DNA of 39,663 nucleotides from Magnetospirillum sp. 64-120 (GTDB lineage: Bacteria > Pseudomonadota > Alphaproteobacteria > Rhodospirillales > Magnetospirillaceae), in NCBI GenBank assembly GCA_001898825.1, contig MKVK01000052.1, positions 1-39,663 on the forward strand, given 5' to 3'. Shown here one piece after another: positions 15,112 to 23,746 of the stretch. Under the pieces are notes generated by a model. The model made no database searches. It saw nothing but the letters and a program-made list of their open reading frames with translations, and was not told where the DNA came from. Every line of letters begins with the position of its first letter. Within the stretch, counting starts at the first letter, position 1. The translations under genes were made by a program, and so were the position numbers.

Positions 15112-16332
15112 TTACGCCGCGTCCAAACCGTAGGCGGTGTGCAGGGCACGCAACGCCAATTCGGTGTACTTTTCTTCGATCAGCACGCTGATCTTGATTT
15201 CCGAGGTCGAGATGACCTGGATGTTGATGCCTTCGGCCGCCAGGGTCTGGAACATCTTCTGGGCGATGCCGGCGTGGCTGCGCATGCCGACGCCGATGAC
15301 CGAGACCTTGACCACGTTGGAATCAGCGATCAGACCTTCATAGGCCAAGGTGGTCTTGTTGTCTTCGATCACCTTCTTGGCGCGGTCCAGGTCGGCCTTG
15401 CCGACGGTGAAGGTCAGGTCGGTGGACTTGCCGTCTTCCGACACGTTCTGGACGATCATGTCGACATTGACCGCGGCATCGGCCAGCGGGCCGAAGATGG
15501 CGGCGGCGACGCCGGGGCGGTCGGCGACCTTGACCAAGGTGATCTTGGCTTCGTCACGGCTATAGGCGATGCCGCTCAACAGTTCCTTTTCCACGATCTC
15601 ATCCTCATCGCAAACCAGAGTTCCGGGCTTGTCCTCGAAGCTGGACAGAACCTGCACGCGCACATGGTGCTTCATGGCCATCTCGACCGAGCGGGTCTGC
15701 AGCACCTTGGCGCCGACGGACGCCAGTTCCAGCATTTCTTCGTAGGTGATCTTATCGAGCTTCTTCGCCTTGGTCACGATCCGCGGGTCGGTGGTGTAGA
15801 CCCCGTCCACGTCGGTGTAGATGTCGCAACGATCGGCGTTAAGCGCGGCGGCCAAAGCCACCGCCGAGGTATCCGAGCCGCCACGGCCCAAGGTCGAGAT
15901 GCGGTTGCCCGGGGCGATGCCCTGGAAGCCGGCGACCACGGCCACTTCGCCGCGTTCCATGCCGGCCACCATGTCGGTGGTGTCGATGCTGTCGATGCGG
16001 GCCTTGCCGTGCACGTCGTCGGTGCGGATGGGGACTTGCCAGCCGGTCCACGACCGTGCCGAAATGCCCAGTTCCTGCAGGCCGATGGCCAACAGTCCGG
16101 TGGTCACCTGCTCGCCGGTGGCGACGACGGCGTCGTATTCGCGCTGGTCATGCAGCGGCGCCATCTGCTTGCACCAATCCACCAACTGGTTGGTGGCGCC
16201 CGACATGGCCGACACCACCACGGCGACCTGGTTGCCGGCTTCGACCTCGCGCTTGACGCGGCGCGCCACATTCTTGATACGGTCGATGTCGCCGACGGAG
16301 GTTCCGCCGAATTTCATCACGATACGAGCCAT
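15112..16332 (-). CDS. lysC: Aspartate kinase
   Basis: The 406-residue enzyme starts [15 protein letters not shown], the diagnostic aspartokinase N-terminus. It contains [16 protein letters not shown] in the catalytic domain and two C-terminal ACT domains (about 265-400) that bind lysine and threonine for feedback control. It phosphorylates aspartate, the first step to lysine, threonine, methionine and diaminopimelate. Length and layout fit the monofunctional class II enzyme. The ATG at 16332 follows GAAGGAAG; a GTG 18 bp upstream is unlikely. It heads a leftward group with nitronate monooxygenase and ptsP and is divergent from ubiG. Confidence 0.95.
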   Translation of the reverse strand: MARIVMKFGGTSVGDIDRIKNVARRVKREVEAGNQVAVVVSAMSGATNQLVDWCKQMAPLHDQREYDAVVATGEQVTTGLLAIGLQELGISARSWTGWQVPIRTDDVHGKARIDSIDTTDMVAGMERGEVAVVAGFQGIAPGNRISTLGRGGSDTSAVALAAALNADRCDIYTDVDGVYTTDPRIVTKAKKLDKITYEEMLELASVGAKVLQTRSVEMAMKHHVRVQVLSSFEDKPGTLVCDEDEIVEKELLSGIAYSRDEAKITLVKVADRPGVAAAIFGPLADAAVNVDMIVQNVSEDGKSTDLTFTVGKADLDRAKKVIEDNKTTLAYEGLIADSNVVKVSVIGVGMRSHAGIAQKMFQTLAAEGINIQVISTSEIKISVLIEEKYTELALRALHTAYGLDAA

Positions 16333-16488
16333 GAAAACTTCCTTCAGCACCGGGGCCGTCTGGGCCGCCGGTTCAAATTTCTTCGTCTGCCCGGTTGCCG
16401 CCCGAAGGGCGCCCCTTCATACTCTGTCCCCCATCGGGACGCAAGTCCGGTCCCCTGCCCGAACATGCCTTTATTCCAGGAGCATCCT

Positions 16489-17238
16489 ATGACCTCTGCC
16501 GCCACCGAATCTCGCCAGGGAACCGCCTCGGCGGAAGAGGTCGCCCGTTTCACCGCCATGGCCGACGAGTGGTGGGATCCGACCGGCAAGTTCCGCCCCC
16601 TGCACCGTTTCAACCCGGTGCGCCTGGGCTTCATCCGCCGCGAGATGGCCGCCCATTTCGGCCGTGACCCGCAGGCGGCGCGCCCCTTCGAAGGGCTGAC
16701 CCTGCTGGACGTGGGCTGTGGCGGCGGCCTGCTGTCGGAACCGCTGGCCCGCATGGGCTTCGCCGTCACCGGCATCGACGCCGGCGAGCGTAACATCGCC
16801 GTGGCCCGCATCCATGCCGAAAAGTCCGGCGCGGCGGTGGAGTACCGGGTCGGCGGTCCCGAGGACGTCAGCGCCGAAAGCTTCGACGTGGTGCTGTCCA
16901 TGGAAGTCATCGAGCATGTGCCCGACCCGGCGCGCTTCATCGCCCTGGCCGCCGGGGCCTTGAAGCCGGGCGGCGTGTTCCTGGGCGCCACTCTGAACCG
17001 CACCGCCAAGTCCTACCTGATGGCGGTGATCGGCGCCGAATATGTGCTGCGCTGGTTGCCGCGCGGCACCCATGACTGGAAGAAGTTCGTCCGTCCTTCG
17101 GAATTCGCCGCTTTCCTGCGGGACGCCGGGATCGAGACCAAGGCGTTCCGGGGCATGGAATTCAAGCCGCTGTCCGACGAATGGGTGGAAACCATGAACC
17201 TGGACGTCAATTACATGCTGATGGGGGTCAAGTCCTGA
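16489..17238 (+). CDS. ubiG: Ubiquinone biosynthesis O-methyltransferase UbiG
   Basis: The 249-residue SAM-dependent methyltransferase has motif I as [16 protein letters not shown] (about 71-86), the [12 protein letters not shown] segment and the UbiG-typical opening [20 protein letters not shown]. It methylates the ring hydroxyls of ubiquinone precursors at the membrane surface. The ATG at 16489 follows CCAGGAGCATCCT; an ATG 24 bp upstream is an alternative. Divergent pairing of lysC and ubiG is common in alphaproteobacteria. A histidine kinase gene follows after 76 bp. Confidence 0.95.
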   Translation: MTSAATESRQGTASAEEVARFTAMADEWWDPTGKFRPLHRFNPVRLGFIRREMAAHFGRDPQAARPFEGLTLLDVGCGGGLLSEPLARMGFAVTGIDAGERNIAVARIHAEKSGAAVEYRVGGPEDVSAESFDVVLSMEVIEHVPDPARFIALAAGALKPGGVFLGATLNRTAKSYLMAVIGAEYVLRWLPRGTHDWKKFVRPSEFAAFLRDAGIETKAFRGMEFKPLSDEWVETMNLDVNYMLMGVKS

Positions 17239-17314
17239 CCGGACAGCCGAAAGGTTGTGATGTCCCCGAGCCAAAGTGGTGTATCATTGCTTTGGCATGA
17301 ATATCGGGGGTGCC

Positions 17315-19186
17315 ATGCAAGACGCACTCGCGGAAAGATTGGGCCGGGCGCAAGCGCGATTGCGCCGACACGTGGTCCTGGCCCTGATGGGCTGGTCGGT
17401 CCTGGTGGGGGGATCGTTGGTCTGGAACATCCAGAACGAGATGCGCCAGACCGAGCAGTTGGCCACCCGCGAAGCGCGGATCCACTTCAATAAAGACATC
17501 GCCTTCCGACGCTGGGCGACCCGGCATGGCGGCGTCTACGTGCCCGTGGACGAGCGCACGCCGCCCAGCCCGTGGATGGCCCACATCCCCGACCGCGACG
17601 TGGTCACCGACAGCGGTCAGCCGCTGACCTTGATGAATCCCGCCTACATGCTGCGCCAGATGATGGAGGAATACGCCGCCGAATATTCGGTGCGCGGCCG
17701 CATCACCAGCCTTAATCCGCTTAATCCCAACAACGCGGCGGACGAATGGGAAGCGTCGGTGCTGCAGCGCTTCGCCACCAGCGACGTGCGCGAGGTCAGC
17801 GAGGTGGTGGACGGCCCCGACGGTTCGCACCTGCGCCTGATGCGGGCGATGATCACCGAGATCGGCTGTCTGAAATGTCACGCCGGACAGGGCTATCAGG
17901 TGGGGGACATTCGCGGCGGCATCGGCGTGTCGGTGCCGTTGGACGGTTTTCGCACCCTGCAGTCTTCGGCCTTGCGCCTGCAGGCGGTCAGCCACGGAAT
18001 CATCTGGATGGTGGGGGTTGTCGGCATCGGCATCGGCGGCAGCCGCAACCGCAAGCGCATCGAGGACGAACAGGCCGATCAGCGTCTGTTGATGGAACTC
18101 AGCCACCGCAACCAGACCATCTTGAACTCGGTGGGGGAAGGCATCGTCGGCATCGACGGCACCTGCGCGGTGATCTTCGCCTCTCCCTCGGTCACCCGCA
18201 TCCTGGGCTGGTCCGAGACGGAACTGATGGGTAAGAAGTTCCATGACCTGATCGAGCCGGGGACGCGGGTCGAAGGGGTGCCGTGCCCCGGCGTCAATTC
18301 CTGCTGCCCGACCTTGATGCACGGCCAAGGGCGGCAAAGCGTCGGCGAGTTGCTGCGCCGCAAGGACGCGCCGCCGCTGCCGGTCGAGGTGCAGTCTTCG
18401 CCGGTGGTGGAAGGCGGCCGGGTGACCGGCGCGGTTCTGGTCTTCCACGACATTTCCGAACGCCTGGAGGGCGAGGTCCGGCGCCACGAATTGCTGGAAC
18501 GCCTGGAACGATCCAATCACGACCTGCAGGATTTCGCCTATGTGGTGTCGCACGACTTGCAGGAACCGCTGCGCATGGTCTCGTCCTACATGGGGCTGGT
18601 GAACCGGCGCTATGCCGACAAACTGGACGACGACGGCCGCGACTTCATCGCCTTCGCCGTCGATGGCGCCAAACGTATGTCGCGGATGATTGCCGATCTG
18701 GTGGACTTCTCGCGGGTCGAGACGCGGGGCCACGCCTTCGCCCCGGTGAACATGACGCAGGTGGTCGAGGATTGCCTGGCCAATTTGGCGCTGTCCATCG
18801 ACGAAACCGGCGCCGTCATCGCGGTGCAGCCCGACCTGCCGTCCGCCATGGGCGACCGCGAGCAATTGGTGCGGCTGATGCAGAACCTGGTGGGCAACGC
18901 GCTGAAGTTCCGCAGCCCCGACCGCCCGCCGCAAATCCGCATCGGCGGCCGGCTGCGTGACGACGGGCGGCGCGAATACTGGGTCGCCGACAACGGCATC
19001 GGCATCGCCGCCGAACACCACCAACGCATCTTCATGATCTTCCAGCGCGTCGGCGCCACCCAGGTGGACGGCACCGGCATCGGGCTTTCGGTGGTCAAAC
19101 GCATCGTCGAACGCCACGGCGGCGAAATCACCGTGGAGTCGGAATTGGGCCAGGGCGCGACGTTCCGGTTCGATCTGCCGGGATAG
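17315..19186 (+). CDS. Membrane histidine kinase with heme-binding DUF3365 sensor and PAS domain
   Basis: The 623-residue protein has, in order: a membrane segment (about 19-38), a periplasmic DUF3365/Tll0287-like sensor region (about 50-220) with a CxxCH heme c motif (C185, C188, H189), a second membrane segment (about 227-246), a PAS domain (about 265-385), a HisKA dimerisation domain with phospho-acceptor H413 (VVSHDLQEPLRM), and a HATPase domain (NLVGNALKFRS, VADNGIGI, GTGIGLSVVKRI). Covalent heme suggests sensing of redox state, oxygen or NO. No response regulator gene is adjacent, so it is an orphan kinase. The ATG at 17315 follows CGGGGGTGCC; ATG 17297 and GTG 17276 are alternatives. 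Confidence 0.88.
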   Translation: MQDALAERLGRAQARLRRHVVLALMGWSVLVGGSLVWNIQNEMRQTEQLATREARIHFNKDIAFRRWATRHGGVYVPVDERTPPSPWMAHIPDRDVVTDSGQPLTLMNPAYMLRQMMEEYAAEYSVRGRITSLNPLNPNNAADEWEASVLQRFATSDVREVSEVVDGPDGSHLRLMRAMITEIGCLKCHAGQGYQVGDIRGGIGVSVPLDGFRTLQSSALRLQAVSHGIIWMVGVVGIGIGGSRNRKRIEDEQADQRLLMELSHRNQTILNSVGEGIVGIDGTCAVIFASPSVTRILGWSETELMGKKFHDLIEPGTRVEGVPCPGVNSCCPTLMHGQGRQSVGELLRRKDAPPLPVEVQSSPVVEGGRVTGAVLVFHDISERLEGEVRRHELLERLERSNHDLQDFAYVVSHDLQEPLRMVSSYMGLVNRRYADKLDDDGRDFIAFAVDGAKRMSRMIADLVDFSRVETRGHAFAPVNMTQVVEDCLANLALSIDETGAVIAVQPDLPSAMGDREQLVRLMQNLVGNALKFRSPDRPPQIRIGGRLRDDGRREYWVADNGIGIAAEHHQRIFMIFQRVGATQVDGTGIGLSVVKRIVERHGGEITVESELGQGATFRFDLPG

Positions 19187-19204
19187 GGTTTCGTTCTTGT
19201 CGTC

Positions 19205-19227
19205 ATCGCCGGGCTTGACCCGGCGAT
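19205..19227. repeat. REP-like palindromic element
   Basis: ATCGCCGGG and CCCGGCGAT pair around CTTGA. This GTCATCGCCGGGCTTGACCC-type sequence is known as an abundant intergenic palindrome in many alphaproteobacterial genomes. Only one copy lies in this window, so the copy number here is not established. It sits 18 bp after the histidine kinase stop and could also fold as a terminator. Confidence 0.6.
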
Positions 19228-19277
19228 CCACGCGTTGCGGCAGTGTCGGGTGTGTCCGTTGCACGGGCACGAGGGGT

Positions 19278-19306
19278 ATTCACCACAGAGACACAGAGGC
19301 ACAGAA
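19278..19306. repeat. CACAGAG-type short repeat element
   Basis: The segment from TTCACCACAGAG onward carries three tandem CACAGA units (CACAGAG, CACAGAGG, CACAGAAA). It resembles a short intergenic repeat seen in many unrelated bacterial genomes. Its function is unknown. It lies at the edge of the AT-rich patch holding the KAP gene end. Confidence 0.45.
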
Positions 19307-19366
19307 ATGTCGCGCCGGATGGCACCAGGGGGGATCCATGAAAATGACCTTGGTGGTTGATGTTAC

Positions 19367-19615
19367 TTAATGTGGTGTGGCGGGTAGAGCAAAGCCATCG
19401 ATTTGCTTGCAAAAACTAATTAACGCTGTGTCTCTGTCTGCGTAGAAGCTCATTTCGGCGACTGGGTCGCCTTGGCTTAGCGGTGCATTAGTACAGAATT
19501 TCCACTCACAAACTTTTGTATATCGATAGTCACCTCGTTCAATATCTTCAGTAATGTTATGATTCCATGATTGGACGTCATTCCAAGTTAAGGTTCCTTG
19601 CTCTTGCTCGATCAT
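19367..19615 (-). CDS. Small hypothetical protein overlapping the KAP NTPase 3' end (82 aa)
   Basis: The reading frame starts at ATG 19615 inside the last 38 bp of the KAP gene, in another frame, and ends at 19367. It is AT-rich and unlike the host in codon use. The protein is acidic, has three cysteines (VCEWKFCTNA; ISFCKQ) and several aromatic residues, and no recognised domain. No clear ribosome binding site precedes it, so coupling to KAP translation would be needed. Two readings are possible: a small partner gene, or the displaced C-terminal tail of the KAP protein after a frameshift. I cannot decide between them from sequence alone. Confidence 0.45.
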   Translation of the reverse strand: MIEQEQGTLTWNDVQSWNHNITEDIERGDYRYTKVCEWKFCTNAPLSQGDPVAEMSFYADRDTALISFCKQIDGFALPATPH

Positions 19616-20708
19616 ATAAGTGTGGATGCTTTATCCTCATTAATGATAGTCCGACGATGACATCTGTAAATGCATTCATAATGCCGTTTGTAGACGTCTC
19701 AAATAGAATTATGTTTGCAACTAAGCGTTCTGTCGTTCGAAAATCAATTTTCATTTCATTTGCTATGTTTGTGATGGCCTCAATGAGGTAATTGTTTCGT
19801 ATGCCCGTTGAGATGGCGATGTGGCGGGCGTATGTTCCACTATGGCCAGAAATATATTTTTTTGATCTTGTAGGTAATAGTGCGCGCAGGTGAAAGAATT
19901 TATCCAAATACCCCCGCGCATCGATCCCCGCCCCATAGGCGAATTCCACCGACTTTTCCAATTGCGCCAGATTGGTCACCAGCAGAAAGACGACGCCGTC
20001 CACGTCGAAGAAGTGTTTGACGGTTTCCAGCAGGGATAAAGCGAAGGTGGGGCGGCAGCGGTCCAGTTCGTCGATGACGAAGACCAGGGGCGGGCGGCGT
20101 TCGCCTTCGGCCAGTTCCACCGGTCCCAGGCTGATGGCCAGTTCCTTCAGCGCCTCGCGGAAGGCGGCGAAGGTGGCTTTTTCCTCGGCGTGGTGGTCCA
20201 GGCGGTCCAGCAACACCTTGTCGGAAATCTCGGCGGCCGCTGCCGCCATGTCCTTTTCGATGTTCTTCCAATCATCGCTGCTGCCGGGGTCGATCACCCC
20301 ATAAGTCGCCGCCTTGACCAGCGCCCGGCCACCATGCTTGGCGATGACCTTCAACACCCCCAACGACTTGGCGCGGAAGGAATCGACCTTGGCATCATCG
20401 CTTTCATGCCGCTTGGCCAAATCCAGCACTTCACCAGCCAGGGCGGTGAACGGGTCGGCCATGTAATCGCTGGCGAAGGCGTCGAAATGGATGACGGGGA
20501 CCGATTGCTTGCGCAACTCGCCTTCCCACATCTTGACGAAAATGGTCTTGCCGGCGCCCCACGGCGCGTCCAGCAACAGCACAGCCGGGTGTTCCAAGGC
20601 CAGGACCAAGCGGGTCAGGCGGTCACCGAATTCCTTGCGCCCGAACAGATCGCCCTGGTCGAAACCGGTCTGTTCGTCAATCTCGGGCGGGGCGGGGAAT
20701 AGACGCAT
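19578..20708 (-). CDS. KAP-family P-loop NTPase, compositionally mosaic
   Basis: The 376-residue protein has Walker A (APWGAGKT, residues 48-55), a KAP-type Walker B with the conserved acidic run (VFVIDELDRCRP, 209-220) and the following TFALSLLETVKHFF helix and LVTNLAQL sensor strand. KAP NTPases are sporadically distributed; some have predicted membrane insertions, and F-plasmid PifA, a phage-exclusion protein, belongs to the family. No clear membrane segment is visible here. The ATG at 20708 follows GAGGTCATC. Up to about residue 270 the codons are GC-rich like the host; from about 19900 down to the stop the DNA turns AT-rich, with no frame break. Function unknown; defence or exclusion is a guess from family and composition. 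Confidence 0.85.
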   Translation of the reverse strand: MRLFPAPPEIDEQTGFDQGDLFGRKEFGDRLTRLVLALEHPAVLLLDAPWGAGKTIFVKMWEGELRKQSVPVIHFDAFASDYMADPFTALAGEVLDLAKRHESDDAKVDSFRAKSLGVLKVIAKHGGRALVKAATYGVIDPGSSDDWKNIEKDMAAAAAEISDKVLLDRLDHHAEEKATFAAFREALKELAISLGPVELAEGERRPPLVFVIDELDRCRPTFALSLLETVKHFFDVDGVVFLLVTNLAQLEKSVEFAYGAGIDARGYLDKFFHLRALLPTRSKKYISGHSGTYARHIAISTGIRNNYLIEAITNIANEMKIDFRTTERLVANIILFETSTNGIMNAFTDVIVGLSLMRIKHPHLYDRARARNLNLE

Positions 20709-20763
20709 GATGACCTCGGCAAGGAAGGGTTGCGGATATCATGCCGCAAGCCTCCTTGCCGGG

Positions 20764-20786
20764 AAAGGGGGGCTTACTTGCCCCCC
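20764..20786 (-). terminator. Possible terminator overlapping the FNR stop codon
   Basis: On the minus strand GGGGGG (20786-20781) pairs with CCCCCC (20772-20767) across CAAGTAAG, followed by only TTT. The stem includes the last codons and stop of the ferredoxin-NADP reductase gene. The short T-tract makes it a partial barrier at best before the KAP gene. Confidence 0.4.
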
Positions 20787-21796
20787 GGCACACCCATGGA
20801 CGTGGAATGTTCGAAGTGCAAAGCCTCGCCCGGATGGGCGGCTTCATAGGCGGAATGGGCGGCGCGGGCCGCTTCGGCGAAGCCGGACAGGATCAGTTTC
20901 AGCTTGCCCGGATAGGTGCAGATGTCGCCGGCGGCGAAGATGCCGGGCACGCTGGTCTGCATATTGGCCGGGTCGACGGCGATGACGTTGCGGTCCATGG
21001 CCAGGCCCCATTGGGCGATGGGGCCCAGTTCGGTGGCCAGGCCGAAGAACGGCAGCATGACGTCGGCGTCGAGGCGGCGGGCTTGGCCATCCAGGGTGGC
21101 GACGATGACGGCGTTCAGATTGCCGTTGTCGCCGTCCAGGCCGTGCAGCTGATAGGGCACCACCAATTCGATCTTGCCGGCATCCGACAGCGCCTTCAGC
21201 TTGGCTTCCGATTCGGGGGCGGCGCGGAATTTGGGGCGGCGGTGCACCACCTGGACGCTGGCCGCCAGTTCCGACAGCGAGATGGCCCAATCGACGGCGG
21301 AATCGCCGCCACCGGCGATCACCACCTTCTTGCCGCGAAACGCCTCGCGCTTGGTGACGAAGTAATTGATGCCCGCGCCCTGGCCCTTGCCCTCGTAAGC
21401 CTCCAGGCCGTCCAGCGGCGGGCGGTTGGGGCCGAAGGCACCCGATCCGGCGGCGATCAGCACCACCTTGGTGTCGATCCGGGTGCCGTCGGACAGCGTG
21501 CAGGTGAAACCGCTTTCGGTCTTGTCCAGGCCGAGCATCTGGCGGCCCAGGTGATAGGTGGGGGAGAACGGCTCGGCCTGTTCCTTCAGACGCTCGATCA
21601 GATCGGCGGCCAGGATCGACGGCTGGGCCGGCACGTCATAGATGGGCTTTTCCGGATACAGCGCGGCGCATTGGCCGCCCACCGCGTCAAGCGCGTCCAC
21701 CACGTGGCATTTCAGACGGACCATGCCGCATTGGAAGACGGCGAACAGACCGGCCGGGCCGGCGCCAACCACAACAACGTCGGTCTCGTGCTTCAT
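20774..21796 (-). CDS. Ferredoxin-NADP reductase, thioredoxin-reductase-like type
   Basis: The 340-residue flavoprotein has an N-terminal FAD dinucleotide fold (VVVVGAGPAGLFAVFQ), a second NADPH fold (VVIAGGGDSAVDWA) and the C-terminal FAD-binding IFAAGDICTYPGK. It lacks the CxxC redox pair of thioredoxin reductase at the middle domain, as expected for the homodimeric TrxR-like ferredoxin/flavodoxin-NADP reductases of alphaproteobacteria and Bacillus. It moves electrons between NADPH and ferredoxin in the cytoplasm. The ATG at 21796 follows AAGGATC. It is the last gene of the leftward yggT-to-FNR run, 10 bp after the HAD gene. Confidence 0.9.
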   Translation of the reverse strand: MKHETDVVVVGAGPAGLFAVFQCGMVRLKCHVVDALDAVGGQCAALYPEKPIYDVPAQPSILAADLIERLKEQAEPFSPTYHLGRQMLGLDKTESGFTCTLSDGTRIDTKVVLIAAGSGAFGPNRPPLDGLEAYEGKGQGAGINYFVTKREAFRGKKVVIAGGGDSAVDWAISLSELAASVQVVHRRPKFRAAPESEAKLKALSDAGKIELVVPYQLHGLDGDNGNLNAVIVATLDGQARRLDADVMLPFFGLATELGPIAQWGLAMDRNVIAVDPANMQTSVPGIFAAGDICTYPGKLKLILSGFAEAARAAHSAYEAAHPGEALHFEHSTSMGVPGGK

Positions 21797-21806
21797 GGGA
21801 TGATCC

Positions 21807-22676
21807 TTACCAAACAAAACTGCGGATGGCGGCCAGCGGCACATTGCCGTCTTCCGCCACCAATTGGTCCAAACGGGATTGCGCCGGCACCTGCCCCGGC
21901 TTGATGCCCAGATCCTTGGCGTGGATGCCTTGGGTGACGAACACCGCGCCGGCCAGGCCCGCGGCGTTGGCGCCCTTGACGTCGGTGTGCAGGGCGTCGC
22001 CGACGGCGATGACGCGATCGCGGGGGCAATTCAGAATGCCCAGCGCCTGGGCATAGATGGCCGGGTCGGGCTTGCCGCGCATGGAAACCGCGCCGCCCAT
22101 CTGGGCATAGCGTTCGGCCAAGGCGCCGGCGCAGACGATGGGCTGGCCCTGGCGCATGACCACCAGATCAGGATTGGCGCACACCATGGGCAGGTTGCGG
22201 TGAAGCGCGGTCTTCATGGCCGGCACGTAGTCTTCCACCGTTTCGTCCACGTCCCAGGGACCGGTGTTCAAGATGAAATCGGCGTGTTCCAGGTCAACGG
22301 GCACGTAATCCAGGCCCAAGAAGACGTTTTCGTCGCGTTCGGGGCCCATGTGGTACAGGTTGCGGCCCAAGGACGCATAGAACGGATCGGTGCGGTTTTG
22401 CAGTTCCAGATGCACCGCCTCGCCCGAGGACAGCACGTGGTCGTAAAGCTCTCGCCCGATACCCATGCGGGCCAGCTGTTCCACCAGGGCGTCGGCGCGG
22501 CGCGGCGCGTTGGACAGCAGCAAGGTCTGCTTGCCGGCTTGACGCAGCGCCACCAGGGTGTCACGCGCCCCTTCATAGGATTCGACGCCGTCGTGGATGA
22601 CGCCCCACAAATCCAGGATGAAGGCGTCGGCCTGATCGACGACGGCCGACAGGCCGGGAATGATCGGCAGGGTCAT
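21807..22676 (-). CDS. HAD-superfamily hydrolase, TIGR01459/NagD-like
   Basis: The 289-residue protein has the HAD motif I as ILDLWGVIHDG (the nucleophile Asp is present, the second acid is replaced by tryptophan-glycine context as in this subfamily), motif II as LLLSNAPRR, and motif III/IV as KPDPAIYAQALG and VGDALHTDVKGA. It fits the TIGR01459 group of NagD-type phosphatases with a C2 cap. The substrate is unknown, probably a small phosphorylated metabolite. Its ATG at 22676 lies one base after the pyrD stop, and the ribosome binding site GGGGGAAG lies inside the pyrD end, so translation is coupled to pyrD. Confidence 0.85.
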   Translation of the reverse strand: MTLPIIPGLSAVVDQADAFILDLWGVIHDGVESYEGARDTLVALRQAGKQTLLLSNAPRRADALVEQLARMGIGRELYDHVLSSGEAVHLELQNRTDPFYASLGRNLYHMGPERDENVFLGLDYVPVDLEHADFILNTGPWDVDETVEDYVPAMKTALHRNLPMVCANPDLVVMRQGQPIVCAGALAERYAQMGGAVSMRGKPDPAIYAQALGILNCPRDRVIAVGDALHTDVKGANAAGLAGAVFVTQGIHAKDLGIKPGQVPAQSRLDQLVAEDGNVPLAAIRSFVW

Positions 22677-22677
22677 C

Positions 22678-23745
22678 TTACTTCCCCCGATGGGCGGCGC
22701 CCACCGCGTCGGCGATGGACTTGAAGCCGTCACGGGCCAGCATCTCCACCAGCCCCTTGTTGATGGCTTCCACCAGTCCCGTGCCCTGATAGACCAGGGC
22801 GGAATAGACCTGCACCAGGCTGGCGCCGGCCTTGATCTTGGCATAGGCGTCGGCCGCGCTGGCGATGCCGCCGGCGCCGACCAGCGGCAGTCTTCCTTCG
22901 GTCAGCGCATACATGCGCGACAGCACGGCGGTGGAGGGCGCCATCAACGGCGCACCGGACAGGCCGCCGGTTTCCTTGGCGTGCGGGCTCTGCAAGGTCT
23001 GGGGGCGGGCGATGGTGGTGTTCGACACGATCAAGCCGTCCAGCGCGCCGGCCACGGCGACGGCGGCGATGTCGGTCAGATCCTCGTCGTTCAGGTCGGG
23101 GGCGATCTTCAGCAGCAAAGGTGGGCGCTTGGCCCCCTGGGAGGCTTGATCCAAGGCGGCGCGGGTGCGGCCGACCAAGCCTTCCAACTGGTCGCGGCCC
23201 TGCAACGAGCGCAGGCCCGGCGTGTTGGGTGACGACACGTTGATCACCATGTAATCGCACAGGGCGGCCAGCTTGGCGGCGCCCTTTTCGTAATCGCTGG
23301 CGGCGTCCTCGGTGTCCTTGTTCTTGCCCAGGTTGGCGCCGACGATGCCGACGCGCGGGCGGGCGCTCAGGCGGGCCGCCACCGGCTCCAGGCCTTCGTT
23401 GTTGAAGCCCATGCGGTTGATCACCGCCTTGTCCTCGGTCAGGCGGAACATGCGCGGCTTGGGGTTGCCGGGCTGCGGACGCGGCGTCACCGAACCGATT
23501 TCGACGAAGCCGAAGCCCTGGCCCAGCATGGCGTCGGGCACTTCGGCGTTCTTGTCGAAGCCGGCGGCCAGCCCCACCGGATTGGGGAAGCGCAGGCCCC
23601 ACAGGGTCTGTTCCAGGCTGGCATGGGAAACCGCGCGGCGGCCGGGGACCAGGCCGCTCTTCAGGGCGCGGATGGTCAGGCCGTGGGCCTGTTCGGCGTC
23701 CAGCTTGCGCAAGATCGGCCCCACCAGGGAATAAAGATCGGCCAT
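22678..23745 (-). CDS. pyrD: Dihydroorotate dehydrogenase, quinone-dependent (class 2)
   Basis: The 355-residue enzyme has the N-terminal extension typical of class 2 enzymes (LYSLVGPILRKLDAEQAHGL), the GLAAGFDKNAE motif, MVINVSSPNTPGLRSLQ with the catalytic serine region, and GAGGIASAADAYAKIKAGA for FMN phosphate. It oxidises dihydroorotate to orotate at the inner membrane and hands electrons to ubiquinone, the fourth step of pyrimidine synthesis. It overlaps nothing but is separated by one base from both the DUF952 gene before it and the HAD gene after it. Confidence 0.95.
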   Translation of the reverse strand: MADLYSLVGPILRKLDAEQAHGLTIRALKSGLVPGRRAVSHASLEQTLWGLRFPNPVGLAAGFDKNAEVPDAMLGQGFGFVEIGSVTPRPQPGNPKPRMFRLTEDKAVINRMGFNNEGLEPVAARLSARPRVGIVGANLGKNKDTEDAASDYEKGAAKLAALCDYMVINVSSPNTPGLRSLQGRDQLEGLVGRTRAALDQASQGAKRPPLLLKIAPDLNDEDLTDIAAVAVAGALDGLIVSNTTIARPQTLQSPHAKETGGLSGAPLMAPSTAVLSRMYALTEGRLPLVGAGGIASAADAYAKIKAGASLVQVYSALVYQGTGLVEAINKGLVEMLARDGFKSIADAVGAAHRGK

Positions 23746-23746
23746 G

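Noticed and set aside
15139-16488. Upstream in-frame extension of ubiG across the lysC region
   Set aside because: It runs antisense to aspartokinase; UbiG homology and the ribosome binding site begin at 16489.
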